A DNA stretch of 64,000 bases from Vibrio metschnikovii CIP 69.14 (GCF_000176155.1 NZ_ACZO01000007.1:124001-188000), one strand, 5' to 3'; counted from the stretch's first letter, positions 16,725 through 27,144 are shown. Translations and numbers: made by a program. The notes: generated by a model from the letters alone, not told the origin.

Positions 16725-19700
16725 CTATACAACAAGTTTAATGCTACTGCCGAGGGTTGAGGTCACGATATCTAACCGTAAAGCAATTTGCTCTTTAAGC
16801 TCAGCAACGTGAGAAATAATACCAATGCACCGCCCCCCTTGCTGCAAATCAACTAAGGTTTGGATTGCCAAATCTAACGATTCAGGATCTAAGCTACCAA
16901 ATCCTTCATCAATAAACAGAGTATCGAGGCGAATCCCACCGCTGTAGGCTTGCACTACATCGGATAAACCTAATGCCAATGCTAACGCCGCCATAAAAGA
17001 TTCTCCGCCCGATAATGTCGCCACATCGCGCCATTTTCCGGTATAGCCATCTTCGACCATTAAATCGAGCCCTGAACCCGCATTACCTTTAGCGCGATCT
17101 TCTTTACGTTTTAACCAATAGCGTCCTTTACTCATCCTTTGCAAACGTTGTGAAGCCTGAATTAAGACATCATCCAGCAGCACCCCTAACACAAAGCGGT
17201 GCAAACTGACTTTAGCGCCCGTGCGTCCATTGGCTATATCACTTAATGTGCCGTAAATTTGATATTCTTTTTCAAGTTGCACATTGTTCTGATAAAGCGT
17301 AACCAACTTGTCGCTCACTTGGCGTAAACTGTCGTAACGTGAACGAACTTCACTGAGCTGCTGCAAGCAAAGCGTAACATGGGCTTGTTGCTGTTCTACC
17401 GCAGCCTTGAATTCGGTGAGATTCGGCGGCGTTTGGTTATGCAACTCCTTAGCCAACGCTTCCCACTGGCCTTGTAGCGTCGCAAGGCGCTGCTCAAACT
17501 GGCGAACTTTCTGCTCTATGGATAAGCGAGTCTCTTCTGCTAACTTGGCCTGCAGATAATCCTCTAGCGAGGAAAAAGCACTGTCGTTAAGCGCCGCTTG
17601 CCATTCCTGGGCTAAACGCTGCTCACTGTCCAACCAATGTTTCGCTTGCTGCTCGGCGCTGATTAAGCTTGCTTGAGCAGAAGATAAAGCCTGTTGAGCC
17701 GCAGCTAACTGGGTTCGAGCTTGTAATTCAGCTTGCTGCAACGCGGTGATCTGTTTTTTCACCCGTCCATAGGCTTCACGCACTTGAGCGGCATCCGTAA
17801 ACTCACTAGCCACTTCAGCTTGTAAACTGGTGACTTTGGTTTGTGCTTCAATCTCTGCTTTACTGGCTTGCTCGACTTTATGTTGTTGCTGCTCAAGTTG
17901 TAACTGAGCTTGCTGCAGTGCAGCGGTGATTTGGCTCAGTTGCTGCTCAAAGGTTTGCGGATTTAACAGCGTTAGACGCTCAATTTCAGCAGTTAATGCT
18001 TGATGTTGATGTTGCAATGCGGTTAATTCTGGCAATGCCTTGTGCTCGATTTGCTCCTCGAACTGCTTGAGCTGCTGCTGATAATGACTAAGATTGTTTT
18101 CAGCCTTTTGGTATTGTTTCAGTTGTTCGGTTTCATTCGCTTGATGATGTTGCTGAGCCTGACGAGCTTGCTGAACCTGATCTTTACTCACCATTTGACC
18201 AGAAAATTGTGCGATATGAGGATGATGCTCACTACCACAGACTGGACATGGATTACCTGGTGCGAGTTTCTGTGCCAATTCTGCGGCTTGATTACTGTGC
18301 CAATAAAATTCCAACTGATCGGCATGCTGGCTAGCCTGCAACGTTTGCTGCTGAGCCTGCTGATAAGCTTGCCCAGCTTGTTGATACGCTTGCTGTAACT
18401 GGTTGATTTGTTGGGTTAAAGATTGCTGATTGACACGTAGCTGAATATGCTCATTCAGTTGGCTACACTGTAGCTGTTTGGTTTCCAAACCGCTTCGTTG
18501 GCTAATCACCCGTTCTAATGCTTGCTGCTGATCTTGGCGCTGCTGTTCTAAATCGGTAAGGTGCTTTTTCAACTGCTGATGCTGAGTCTGCGCCGCCTTC
18601 AACGCCGCTAACGCGTTAGTCTGCTGATGCCGTTGTTGCTCTAACTCAACCCATTTTTTACCCATACTTTCCAGTTGATATAACTGTTGGCTGAGCGCCT
18701 CAATTTGCTGTGCGGCTTGCTCTGCCTGCTGATAAGCTACCGTTGCCACCGTCACTTGCTGCTGTGTTTGACTCACCGCTTGTTGATGCGTTTTTTGCGC
18801 TTGTTCAGCCAGCGTCAATTGCTGCCGTACATCAGATAATTGTTGATAAGGTAAGTCGAGCCGCGCCGCTTTTTGGTCTTGTTGCAATCTTACTTGCCAC
18901 TCATCGAGCTCAGCCTGTTGCGCGGTTAATTGTGCTTGCTCTAAAGCCAACTGCTCTTGCTGGCTAAATTTCGCTTGTAACTCTTGCCCCGCGTGCCATT
19001 GTTGCTTAAGAACATCAAGCTTCTGCTGCGCTTGTTGATGGCTTTGCTCGCTGTTTTTTAAGCTTGGCTCAATACTGGTTAGTGCTTGCTGCAATTCCTC
19101 TTCACTGGCCATAGCAACAACATTCAACGCCCCTTTTATTTGCTGATCAAATTGCTCTTTTTGGCGACGAATCTCTGCCGCTCGCTCAAACAATTCCCGT
19201 TCAATTTGCGTATAAATATGGGTTTGAAATAGCTGACCAAAGATTTGTTCGCGCTCTTTTGAGTTCGCCACCAGTAATTCACGAAATTTACCTTGCGGAA
19301 TCACCATCACTTGGCGAAATTGCTTGACATCTAGGCCAATTAATTCCAACACAGCGGCAGCAACACGCTTCGGGCTATGAGCCAGAAGCTTCTCTTCCTC
19401 ATTAGCTATCAGTTCAATTAAGCTGGCCGCATGGGATTTTTTAGTGGTACCTTCACCGCGCTGTTTCGCCACCTGCTGATCTGGGCTACGAATGATCTTA
19501 AACCGCCGCTGATGCAGCTCAAACACAAACTCTATTTCCGTCAGAACAGAATCCGGCGCATAATCACAGCGCATTTGATCGCCAGTACGTTCGCTACCCG
19601 TGGTTTCACCATACAAGGCATAACATATTGCATCGAGCAGCGAGCTTTTCCCCGCCCCAGTTGGACCATTGATTAAAAAAAGCGGCGCATGACCAAAAGC

Positions 19701-19769
19701 GCTGAAATCGACTACTTGCTGGCTCGCAAACGGGCCAAAAGCTTGCAGAGTCAAAGTAATTGGACGCAT
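16725..19769 (-). CDS. sbcC: SbcC, ATPase subunit of the SbcCD nuclease
   Basis: 1014-residue SMC-like ATPase (Rad50 relative) that with SbcD opens DNA hairpins and trims double-strand ends. The Walker A motif GPTGAGKS is at about residues 35-42. Long Gln-rich coiled coils follow, interrupted by a zinc hook CPVC at 508-511. The C-terminal lobe carries the ABC signature TLSGGESF and Walker B LDTLFIDEGFGSLD. Starts three bases after the sbcD stop, so the pair is co-translated. Coiled-coil composition produces several long antisense frames that are not genes. Confidence 0.96.
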   Translation of the reverse strand: MRPITLTLQAFGPFASQQVVDFSAFGHAPLFLINGPTGAGKSSLLDAICYALYGETTGSERTGDQMRCDYAPDSVLTEIEFVFELHQRRFKIIRSPDQQVAKQRGEGTTKKSHAASLIELIANEEEKLLAHSPKRVAAAVLELIGLDVKQFRQVMVIPQGKFRELLVANSKEREQIFGQLFQTHIYTQIERELFERAAEIRRQKEQFDQQIKGALNVVAMASEEELQQALTSIEPSLKNSEQSHQQAQQKLDVLKQQWHAGQELQAKFSQQEQLALEQAQLTAQQAELDEWQVRLQQDQKAARLDLPYQQLSDVRQQLTLAEQAQKTHQQAVSQTQQQVTVATVAYQQAEQAAQQIEALSQQLYQLESMGKKWVELEQQRHQQTNALAALKAAQTQHQQLKKHLTDLEQQRQDQQQALERVISQRSGLETKQLQCSQLNEHIQLRVNQQSLTQQINQLQQAYQQAGQAYQQAQQQTLQASQHADQLEFYWHSNQAAELAQKLAPGNPCPVCGSEHHPHIAQFSGQMVSKDQVQQARQAQQHHQANETEQLKQYQKAENNLSHYQQQLKQFEEQIEHKALPELTALQHQHQALTAEIERLTLLNPQTFEQQLSQITAALQQAQLQLEQQQHKVEQASKAEIEAQTKVTSLQAEVASEFTDAAQVREAYGRVKKQITALQQAELQARTQLAAAQQALSSAQASLISAEQQAKHWLDSEQRLAQEWQAALNDSAFSSLEDYLQAKLAEETRLSIEQKVRQFEQRLATLQGQWEALAKELHNQTPPNLTEFKAAVEQQQAHVTLCLQQLSEVRSRYDSLRQVSDKLVTLYQNNVQLEKEYQIYGTLSDIANGRTGAKVSLHRFVLGVLLDDVLIQASQRLQRMSKGRYWLKRKEDRAKGNAGSGLDLMVEDGYTGKWRDVATLSGGESFMAALALALGLSDVVQAYSGGIRLDTLFIDEGFGSLDPESLDLAIQTLVDLQQGGRCIGIISHVAELKEQIALRLDIVTSTLGSSIKLVV

Positions 19770-19772
19770 AAC

Positions 19773-20915
19773 TTAATTTGACTCCTGATTTTTGAGTGAC
19801 TGAATGACTTGGCTAATCGCCTGCGTTTGCAATTCCGTTAACGGCTCTTGCTTGGCTTCAAGAAAAAAATCGCGAAACATATCCAGCTCACCACGCGCCA
19901 AACGAGCTCGACCCATTGGCTGCTCACTATCCATCAACATACCCGGTTTCTCTAAATGCAACACATTTGGGTATACTTTGCGCAGCTTTTCCATCGGATC
20001 TAAAATGGCATGCTTATCCATTAAACGCACCAGTAGATAATCATCCGCATGAGGGTCTTGCTGACCTTGAGCCAACAAGGTCTCTAATTCTCCCTCGATA
20101 ATACGCATATCATGGGGGGCGGTAAGCGGAATCGGTTGTGCCGACACAAAACCCTCTTGATTCAATTCCACTAAAGTCATGCCTTTTTTATGATATTGCT
20201 CAGAGAAGCTGTATTTCATCAGTGAGCCACTGTAACGAATATAATCTTGACCTTTATATTGCGGCTGATGCAAATGCCCTAATGCAACATAATCAAAGGG
20301 TAAAAAGTGCTGGTGATTCACACAGTCAGCGCCGCCAATCGACAGCGGTCGCTCTGAATCTGAAGTACTTGCGCCATCGACAAAACAGTGACTAAGCAAG
20401 ACATGACGCTGGGCAGGATTGAACGTATCAACGATCTGCTGACAAAGAAATTGATGCGCCTGATCATGAGTGCTGACCTTATTTTTAAACGCATCACGAA
20501 CCTGCTCAGGATCGCTGTAAGGCATACCATAAAAAGCCACTTCCCCGGCTTGCTCTGAACTAAGCACCACAGGCTGTAACATTTGCGTAAAGTCACTGAT
20601 AATATGCAAGCCAGACGACTGCATATGTTTGGCGGCAAAGCCTAAACGTTTCGCGCCATCATGATTGCCAGGAATCATGATCACTGGAGTATGTAATTGC
20701 TGACAAATGCGCGTTAATACTTCATCCAATAGCTCAATTGCGGCGGTCGGTGGTACTGAGCGGTCATAAATATCACCGGCGATCAACAACGCATCCACCG
20801 GATGAAGAGTGATATAATCGATAAGTTGGTTTAAGACCTGCCGTTGATCATCCAATAAAGAGACATTGTGAAAGTGGCGGCCTAAATGCCAATCGGAAGT
20901 GTGTAAAAACTTCAT
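19773..20915 (-). CDS. sbcD: SbcD, nuclease subunit of SbcCD
   Basis: 380-residue calcineurin-like phosphoesterase (Mre11 relative). Metal-binding motifs are visible in order: TSDWHLGRHF, LIAGDIYDRS, MIPGNHDG, LLSHCFVDG and ALGHLHQPQ. Works with SbcC as an ATP-dependent double-strand exonuclease and hairpin endonuclease. First gene of the sbcDC pair; the ribosome site is weak. The divergent side is not used: fruR lies upstream on the same strand with 74 bp between. Confidence 0.96.
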   Translation of the reverse strand: MKFLHTSDWHLGRHFHNVSLLDDQRQVLNQLIDYITLHPVDALLIAGDIYDRSVPPTAAIELLDEVLTRICQQLHTPVIMIPGNHDGAKRLGFAAKHMQSSGLHIISDFTQMLQPVVLSSEQAGEVAFYGMPYSDPEQVRDAFKNKVSTHDQAHQFLCQQIVDTFNPAQRHVLLSHCFVDGASTSDSERPLSIGGADCVNHQHFLPFDYVALGHLHQPQYKGQDYIRYSGSLMKYSFSEQYHKKGMTLVELNQEGFVSAQPIPLTAPHDMRIIEGELETLLAQGQQDPHADDYLLVRLMDKHAILDPMEKLRKVYPNVLHLEKPGMLMDSEQPMGRARLARGELDMFRDFFLEAKQEPLTELQTQAISQVIQSLKNQESN

Positions 20916-20989
20916 TGCCAGCCTATAAGCAAAGGTGATGTTAAGCCTATGATAACCTTAAGCCATCATAAGATCATTGCTTTCATCAA

Positions 20990-21970
20990 TCAGCGGCGCA
21001 CTTTCAACCGACGCGGGATCAGTTCAATACCATTAGAAAAACGTTTTGCCGACGCATTCAACGCTAATGCCATCGCACTATCGGCGATCAATTCAAACTG
21101 CTGGGGTAATGAATTAATTTTAATCGGTAAAAAGTCTAATAATCTATTATCACCAAAGGTCGCCAGCCTTAGTTTATCCATCAGTGCTGGACGCTCTAAT
21201 AATACGTCTAATACCCCTTCTAATAAGGTATAAGACGTCACTACCACGGCATCGGGCATGTTATCTTGCTCATACCACTGTGCGAACACTCGCCGCCCTT
21301 CCTCGCGATTAAAGTGCTCGCCATAACCCAGAACCATTTGCTTATTCGCCTGCTTCAACGCCGATTCAAAGCCCATTTGCCGCTCTTGAGAGATACTTAA
21401 TTCAGGCAATGCGCCAATCAAACCAACGTACTTCACCTCATCGCTCAATACCGATTGGGTGAGTTCAAAGGCGGCACTAAAATCCTCACTGACCACGCAA
21501 GGAAAATGTTCATCATCCAAAGGTCGGTCAATGGCAATCACCGGCGTGCCCGCTTGTTGAACCTGCCAATAAAATTCGCTGGCATCCGCCAAGCTACTGG
21601 CCACAAATAAGGCATCAATCCGCCGAGAGACGAGAGCATGGGCAACATTTTTCTCAATTTCTGCATCATCATCAGAGCAGCCAATTAATATTTGATAACC
21701 CGCTTGACGTGAATTGTGTTCAAGTAATTTGGCTAATTTGGCATAACTGGTGTTTTCTAAATCGGGAATAATCAAGCCAAACGAGCGACTATTGCCCGCT
21801 CTTAACGAAGATGCGGCTAAATCTGGGCGGTAATCATACTGCTCAACAATCGCGAGCACTTTTTGCTGAGTTTTTTGGCTAATGCGATATTTGGTCGCTT
21901 TGCCATTAATCACATAGCTGGCCGTTGTTTTTGAGACGCCTGCCAATTTGGCTATTTCATCTAGTGTCAT
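20990..21970 (-). CDS. fruR: FruR/Cra, LacI-family fructose regulator
   Basis: 326-residue LacI-family repressor-activator. The helix-turn-helix LDEIAKLAGVSKTTASYVINGKATKYRIS and the phrase GLIIPDLENTSYAKLA are nearly those of E. coli Cra, which responds to fructose-1-phosphate. A GTG two codons upstream is in frame, but ATG at 21970 matches the family N-terminus. Divergent from fruBKA; the shared 436-bp region holds three 16-bp operators, so autoregulation and control of fruBKA are likely. Confidence 0.94.
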   Translation of the reverse strand: MTLDEIAKLAGVSKTTASYVINGKATKYRISQKTQQKVLAIVEQYDYRPDLAASSLRAGNSRSFGLIIPDLENTSYAKLAKLLEHNSRQAGYQILIGCSDDDAEIEKNVAHALVSRRIDALFVASSLADASEFYWQVQQAGTPVIAIDRPLDDEHFPCVVSEDFSAAFELTQSVLSDEVKYVGLIGALPELSISQERQMGFESALKQANKQMVLGYGEHFNREEGRRVFAQWYEQDNMPDAVVVTSYTLLEGVLDVLLERPALMDKLRLATFGDNRLLDFLPIKINSLPQQFELIADSAMALALNASAKRFSNGIELIPRRLKVRR

Positions 21971-22041
21971 ATCCACTACTCGGGTTCTGTGCGTGGGATC
22001 ATAGAAACAATTTTTTGATCCTTAATTGAGTTGAATTATAA

Positions 22042-22057
22042 GCTGAATCGATTCAGT
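22042..22057. promoter_or_regulatory. Cra/FruR operator 1
   Basis: GCTGAATCGATTCAGT, a near-perfect palindrome of the TGAAWCGNTTCA type, close to the fruR start. Confidence 0.85.
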
Positions 22058-22063
22058 ATCAAA

Positions 22064-22079
22064 GCTGAAAGGATTCAGC
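22064..22079. promoter_or_regulatory. Cra/FruR operator 2
   Basis: GCTGAAAGGATTCAGC, centred 22 bp (two helical turns) from operator 1, so both could be bound side by side on one face of the DNA. Confidence 0.8.
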
Positions 22080-22180
22080 AAAAGTTTAAATTGGTAGCTA
22101 AGTCGAGTTTTTTGGACTAAACCTAATGAAAGCGACTGATTAATAAACTATAGCGTTTGCTAAATTTTTTTAAACTTAAA

Positions 22181-22196
22181 GCTGAAACGATTCAGC
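22181..22196. promoter_or_regulatory. Cra/FruR operator 3
   Basis: GCTGAAACGATTCAGC, the best palindrome of the three and the one nearest fruB, about 30 bp before the ERIC repeat. Confidence 0.85.
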
Positions 22197-22224
22197 TTAA
22201 TCATAAATCACAATAATGCGACTC

Positions 22225-22350
22225 TATACCCAAACAACTTGGAGTTGCAGGTAGGCGGCAAGTGAGTGAGTCCCCATGAGCATAGATAGGCTCTATGATT
22301 GGGGTGAACGAACATAGCCCCCCCTGCAGCTTCAAGTAGGAAGGGGATAG
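22225..22350 (+). repeat. ERIC/IRU-type repeat, copy 3, in the fruB leader
   Basis: 126 bp starting TATACCCAAACAACTTGGAG and containing CCCCATGAGCATAG, GATTGGGGTGAACGAAC and CTGCAGCTTCAAGTAGG. It lies between the last Cra operator and fruB, so it would be transcribed into the fru mRNA leader. Confidence 0.85.
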
Positions 22351-22406
22351 TCAGAAAAAGCGACTCGCATTATCAACACAAGCCATTTCTGGCTAAGGGG
22401 CCAAAC

Positions 22407-23555
22407 ATGTTGCAACTCTCTACGCAAGATATTCGATTAACGCAGACACCCTCGAACAAACAAGATGCCATTCGTGCTATCGCGGCAGACCTTACTGAAA
22501 AACAACTGGTCGAGTCAGGCTATGTTCAAGGTATGCTTAACCGCGAAGCGCAAAATTCAACTTTTTTAGGCAGCGGTATCGCCATTCCCCATGGCACGAT
22601 TGAAACTCGCGAACTGGTTAAGCAGACTGGCGTCACCGTGCATCATTTTGCCAACGGCGTTGATTGGGGTGAGGGTAATATCGTCTATGTCGCGATTGGT
22701 ATTGCAGCCAAATCCGATGAACATTTAGGCATATTAAAGCAACTGACCAAGGTGCTCTCTGCCGATGGCGTTGAGAATCAGCTCAAACAAGTACAACAAG
22801 CGAGTGATTTAGTCGCACTACTCAATGGCGAAGTGCAATTTGCCGCTGATTTTGATCCTGCTTTGATTCAACTGCACTTTCCTGCCAGTGACATGCTGCA
22901 AATGACCGCGGTGGCGGGTGGTTTACTGAAAAATACTGGCTGTACTGATAGTGCTTTTGTCGCCGATCTGGTCACCAAGTCCCCTACCCATTTAGGCAAA
23001 GGGTTATGGTTAGTCAGCAGTAACCAAAGTGTGACGCGCAGCGCGATGTCATTTGTTTCTACCGCTAATCATTGTGAGTACCAAGGCATTGCTGTCAAAG
23101 CTTTGATCGCGATTGCCGCTTGTAATGATGCCCATCGCTCGTTTCTTAATATCATAACCCAGCTTGTATTCAACCAACAGCAAGAGCAATTATTACAAGC
23201 GGATGCCCATCAATTGGTCGCGTTATTTTCTCAAGACAACGCCCAAGTTGCTTCTAGTCATCCAGAAACCAACGCTAATGTTGAAACCGCGATCTTTAAA
23301 ATTACCAATTCACATGGTTTGCATGCCCGCCCCGGAGCGATGCTCGTCGCAGAAGCGAAGAAATTTCAAGCCAACATCAAGGTGGTCAATTTAGATGGTG
23401 ATGGTAAAGCGGCCAACGCGAAAAGCTTAATGAAAGTTATCGCCCTAGGTGTGAAACACGGCCACCAACTGCAATTTAGCGCTGAAGGGCCAGATGCCGC
23501 CCTTGCCCTTGAATCGATTGGCGCAGCGATTAAATCCGGTCTTGGTGAGCATTAA
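22407..23555 (+). CDS. fruB: FruB, fructose PTS diphosphoryl transfer protein (EIIA-FPr)
   Basis: 382-residue cytoplasmic fusion. The N-terminal EIIA-Fru domain has the active His62 in GIAIPHGT; a linker domain follows; the C-terminal HPr-like domain carries His306 in [10 protein letters not shown]. It moves phosphate from enzyme I through FPr to EIIA and then to the EIIB of FruA. AAGGGG precedes the ATG. Its stop overlaps the ribosome site of fruK, indicating coupled translation. Controlled by FruR. Confidence 0.96.
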   Translation: MLQLSTQDIRLTQTPSNKQDAIRAIAADLTEKQLVESGYVQGMLNREAQNSTFLGSGIAIPHGTIETRELVKQTGVTVHHFANGVDWGEGNIVYVAIGIAAKSDEHLGILKQLTKVLSADGVENQLKQVQQASDLVALLNGEVQFAADFDPALIQLHFPASDMLQMTAVAGGLLKNTGCTDSAFVADLVTKSPTHLGKGLWLVSSNQSVTRSAMSFVSTANHCEYQGIAVKALIAIAACNDAHRSFLNIITQLVFNQQQEQLLQADAHQLVALFSQDNAQVASSHPETNANVETAIFKITNSHGLHARPGAMLVAEAKKFQANIKVVNLDGDGKAANAKSLMKVIALGVKHGHQLQFSAEGPDAALALESIGAAIKSGLGEH

Positions 23556-23565
23556 GGAGCCGATG

Positions 23566-24492
23566 ATGAGTATGAAAGTCGTTACCATTACCTTGAATCC
23601 AGCACTTGATCTCACTGGCAGCATGGAAAAGCTCCGTCTTGGTTCAGTGAGCTTAGTCCAACAAGGTTCATTACATGCGGCGGGTAAAGGGGTCAATGTA
23701 GCCAAAGTGCTCAGCGATCTTGGTGCTCAAGTCACGGTGACAGGATTTCTTGGTCAAGACAACCAAGAAATGTTTTGCCAACTCTTTGCTGAAATAGGCG
23801 CAAACGATCAGTTTATTCGTCTACCTGGAGCAACGCGGATTAATGTCAAACTAGTCGAACAATCCGGGCAAGTCAGCGACATCAATTTCCCTGGTATTCA
23901 TGTTAATGAACAAGATATTCAACGATTCGAGCAGAGACTGTTCCAGCTCGCTGATGATCACGAGTACTTCATCATTGCAGGCAGTCTACCATCCGGTCTC
24001 TCCCCACAGCGCTGCGCCAGATGGATTGAACAGTTGGGATTGCTGGGTAAAAAAGTGTTGTTTGACAGTAGCCGCGAGGCATTGATCGCCGGAGTCGATG
24101 CAAAGCCATGGTTAATTAAACCCAATGAAGAAGAACTGGCTCAGTTTGTTGGCCACCCTCTGCATAGCCCTGAAGAGTGTCAAGCCGCCGCTCAACAACT
24201 CGCCGATAAAGGTATCGCTAATATTGTGGTATCCATGGGGGCACAAGGCACGATGTGGCTTAATCAAGGCCAATGGCTACACGCCAAACCACCCAAAATG
24301 CCGGTCGTGAGCACGGTCGGTGCTGGCGATACCTTAGTGGCCGGTTTGTGTTGGGGGCATATGCAAAATATGGATAAATCGTCATTGATCACCTTTGCAA
24401 CCGCGCTATCCGCTCTTGCGGTAACGCAGGTGGGCGTTGGCGTTCCTGACATCAACAAAGTCACAGCTCTACAAAACGATATCCAATTATAA
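23566..24492 (+). CDS. fruK: FruK, 1-phosphofructokinase
   Basis: 308-residue PfkB-family kinase that phosphorylates fructose-1-phosphate to fructose-1,6-bisphosphate. Family motifs are GKGVNVAKVL near the N-terminus, WLIKPNEEEL in the middle and VSTVGAGDTLVAG with the catalytic Asp near the C-terminus. Three in-frame ATG codons cluster at 23563-23574; 23566 sits six bases after GGAG and matches homologous starts. The open frame continues upstream inside fruB but that part is not FruK-like. Confidence 0.95.
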   Translation: MSMKVVTITLNPALDLTGSMEKLRLGSVSLVQQGSLHAAGKGVNVAKVLSDLGAQVTVTGFLGQDNQEMFCQLFAEIGANDQFIRLPGATRINVKLVEQSGQVSDINFPGIHVNEQDIQRFEQRLFQLADDHEYFIIAGSLPSGLSPQRCARWIEQLGLLGKKVLFDSSREALIAGVDAKPWLIKPNEEELAQFVGHPLHSPEECQAAAQQLADKGIANIVVSMGAQGTMWLNQGQWLHAKPPKMPVVSTVGAGDTLVAGLCWGHMQNMDKSSLITFATALSALAVTQVGVGVPDINKVTALQNDIQL

Positions 24493-24644
24493 CCACACGA
24501 CTTGACGAAAGCAGTCACCAACGACAGCTAGGTAACTGGGTAGAAACAATATACCGAGCTGTTAAAACCGCCATCGTCTTAAGTTACTAGGGTAAACCAT
24601 TGATTAGTCTATGAACTAACCATTAACGACAAAAGGTCAACACT

Positions 24645-26385
24645 ATGAATATTGCCATCATTACCGCATGCCCCAGCGGGGTTGCCAATAGCATTATCGC
24701 CGCCGGTTTATTAGAACAAGCTGCGAAATCACTGAACTGGAATGCCGCTGTCGAGTGTCACTCTTCGATACTCGACACGACAACCTTAACCGAGGCCAAC
24801 ATTGCTCAAGCCGATGTCGTGATCATTGCTGCTAATACGCCGGTCGATACCTCGCGTTTTGTCGGTAAAAAAGTCTACCAAAGTGAGATTTCAGCGTGCA
24901 CCAGCGATCCGAGCACGTACTTAACCACAGCAGTAGAACAAGCCAAAGTACTGAACGCCTCAGCCGTGACCACCACTGCACCCAGTAGATCAAACGCGTC
25001 AGCGGTGAAAAAGATCGTCGCTATCACCGCGTGTCCAACCGGTGTTGCTCATACCTTTATGGCAGCGGAAGCGCTGGAAGAAGAAGCCAAACGCCGCGGC
25101 CACCAAATCAAAGTCGAAACTCGTGGCTCGGTCGGTGCCAAAAATCAACTCACTGAGCAAGATATTGCCGAGGCCGATTTAGTGATTATTGCCGCCGATA
25201 TTGAAGTGCCTCTTGAGCGCTTTAATGGTAAAGCGCTGTATCGCACCAAAACTGGCCCAGCACTGAAGAAAACGGCTGAAGAGATGGATAAAGCCTTGGT
25301 CCAAGCCACCACTTACCAACACTCAGGATCAAGTAGTGCATCGTCTAGTGGCGAGAAAAAAGGCGTCTATAAACACCTGATGACTGGGGTTTCACATATG
25401 CTCCCGGTGGTCGTTGCTGGTGGCTTATTGATCGCCCTCTCTTTCGTGTTTGGTATTGAAGCTTTTAAAGAAGAAGGCACCCTTGCCGCCGCTTTGATGA
25501 CCATAGGTGGTGGATCCGCCTTTGCATTGATGATCCCCGTACTGGCTGGTTATATTGCTTTTTCGATTGCCGACCGTCCTGGTCTGGCACCTGGTCTGAT
25601 TGGTGGCATGCTCGCTAGCTCAACGGGCGCTGGCTTTTTAGGTGGCATAGCGGCCGGTTTCATTGCCGGTTATAGCGCAAAATGGATTGCTGACAACGTA
25701 TCATTGCCTCAGTCAATGGAAGCGCTTAAGCCGATTTTAATCATTCCGTTTATCGCCAGCTTAGTCACCGGCTTGGTGATGATTTATATCGTTGGGGGCC
25801 CTGTTTCTGGGATCATGTCGGCGCTGACTGAGTTTTTAAATAGCATGGGATCAACCAATGCCGTGTTGTTAGGCATTATTCTTGGTGCGATGATGTGCTT
25901 TGACTTAGGTGGCCCAGTCAACAAAGCGGCGTATACTTTTGGTGTTGGTCTATTAGCGTCAAACACCTATGCGCCCATGGCTGCGATCATGGCGGCAGGG
26001 ATGGTACCTGCATTAGGGATGGGCCTTGCCACTTTCTTAGCCAAAAATAAATTTGCCGCAAGTGAACGTGAAGCAGGCAAAGCCTCATTTGTACTGGGCT
26101 TGTGTTTTATCTCTGAAGGGGCAATTCCTTTTGCAGCCAAAGACCCCATGCGAGTTATCCCGGCATGTATGGTGGGCGGAGCATTAACCGGAGCACTATC
26201 CATGCTGTTTGGTGCACAACTCATGGCACCGCATGGTGGACTATTTGTCTTGTTGATCCCGAATGCCATCACGCCCAGTATTGATGTATTTGGTCGCGAT
26301 CGCTGCTGGTACCATCGTGACCGGTGTAGGCTATGCGTTTTTAAAATCACGCGCAGCGGCAAGTACACAAGCCGTTCAAGCTTAA
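24645..26385 (+). pseudogene. fruA: FruA, fructose PTS EIIBC component, frameshifted near 3' end
   Basis: Fructose permease with two EIIB-like domains (Cys9 in ITACPSG, Cys130 in ITACPTGVAH) and a C-terminal membrane EIIC domain (MTGVSHMLPVVVAGGLL to EGAIPFAAKDPMRVIP). After PNAITP the frame turns to unrelated sequence (SIDVFGRDRC) and runs to 26501 through the terminator. Dropping the A at 26277 restores VLMYLVAIAAGTIVTGVGYA and a normal end at 26385, the usual FruA C-terminus. Thus a one-base insertion removes the last helix. This may be a sequencing error or a recent mutation; if real, only the last 36 or so residues are altered. The gene is 152 bp after fruK. Confidence 0.9.
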
Positions 26386-26439
26386 ACCTCTCAACCATGG
26401 TGCAAGCCATCAGGCTCTGTGCTCCTTGTTCAAAAAAGC

Positions 26440-26467
26440 AAAAAGTCAGCGATACGCTGACTTTTTT
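26440..26467 (+). terminator. Intrinsic terminator of fruBKA
   Basis: AAAAGTCAGCG and CGCTGACTTTT form a tight stem followed by more T residues, about 55 bp after the repaired fruA stop. Confidence 0.85.
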
Positions 26468-26494
26468 GTTTCATTACTTCTACCACTGTGGATG

Positions 26495-27121
26495 TTATTG
26501 ATGCTTACCTTGGACATATTCACGACTTACATCAACCACCGCCACATCCCTAAAAAAGCTCCGCCCTAACAATATAGGAAAGGTGAGATGGGTTCGATTG
26601 GCTAAAGTGAATTGAGTATGATCTTTCATCTCTCCAAGTTGTACCCACATCATCACCACCGGACGACGCTGATAACTGTTATCGGACGATTGACGAATGC
26701 GTACCCAACGTTCAACAGGTAAATTGATCTCACCACTTTTTATTCCATCATGTTCAATACGAAACTTGACCCAATCTTCTCCATCCCGTTCAAAAGCTTC
26801 AACATCGACTGCACTAATCGAAGATGTGGTGGCTCCGGTATCGATGCGAGCCCGAAAGCTCTCTTCTATTGCCGGTACATAAACCCACTCTTTTTCACCA
26901 AAAATCAGTTTACCATCGGATGTTTTGGTCGCCGCAGGCACCTCGGGCTCAACAATCTCTGGTGGTTCTGGTTCTACTTCCGGTTTTGCAGATTCCGTTT
27001 CTGGTTCGGGTTGCTCAATTTGGGCTGAGGTTTCAGTTTGCTCAGAAGAAGGTACCATCGCACAAGCGACTAAACCACCACTGAGCAGCAACGTTAGAAG
27101 GATTTTCCATGGTTGTTTCAT
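26495..27121 (-). CDS. Lipoprotein with retropepsin-like putative zinc/aspartic protease domain
   Basis: 208 residues. A lipobox LVAC places the lipidated Cys at about residue 20. A Pro/Glu-rich spacer (residues about 25-65) tethers a C-terminal domain annotated in the RimK-associated putative ATP-dependent zinc protease family, which has a retropepsin-like fold: RIDTGATTSSIS supplies the D-T-G motif and FPILLGRSFF the second conserved loop. Likely located at the periplasmic face of a membrane. Function in Vibrio is not established. Convergent with fruA. Confidence 0.82.
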   Translation of the reverse strand: MKQPWKILLTLLLSGGLVACAMVPSSEQTETSAQIEQPEPETESAKPEVEPEPPEIVEPEVPAATKTSDGKLIFGEKEWVYVPAIEESFRARIDTGATTSSISAVDVEAFERDGEDWVKFRIEHDGIKSGEINLPVERWVRIRQSSDNSYQRRPVVMMWVQLGEMKDHTQFTLANRTHLTFPILLGRSFFRDVAVVDVSREYVQGKHQ

Positions 27122-27144
27122 TCATTTACCTCATTCAACTACTG

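Noticed and set aside
18042..18398. 118-residue Leu-rich frame antisense to sbcC
   Set aside because: Arises from the Gln-rich coiled-coil coding sequence read backwards; sbcC is clearly real.
12925..22350. Three repeats considered as a CRISPR-like or transposon array
   Set aside because: They are single dispersed 125-130 bp units with the ERIC pattern and no spacers or transposase.
25967..26410. 147-residue frame antisense to fruA
   Set aside because: Shadow of the EIIC coding sequence; open only because of its codon use.
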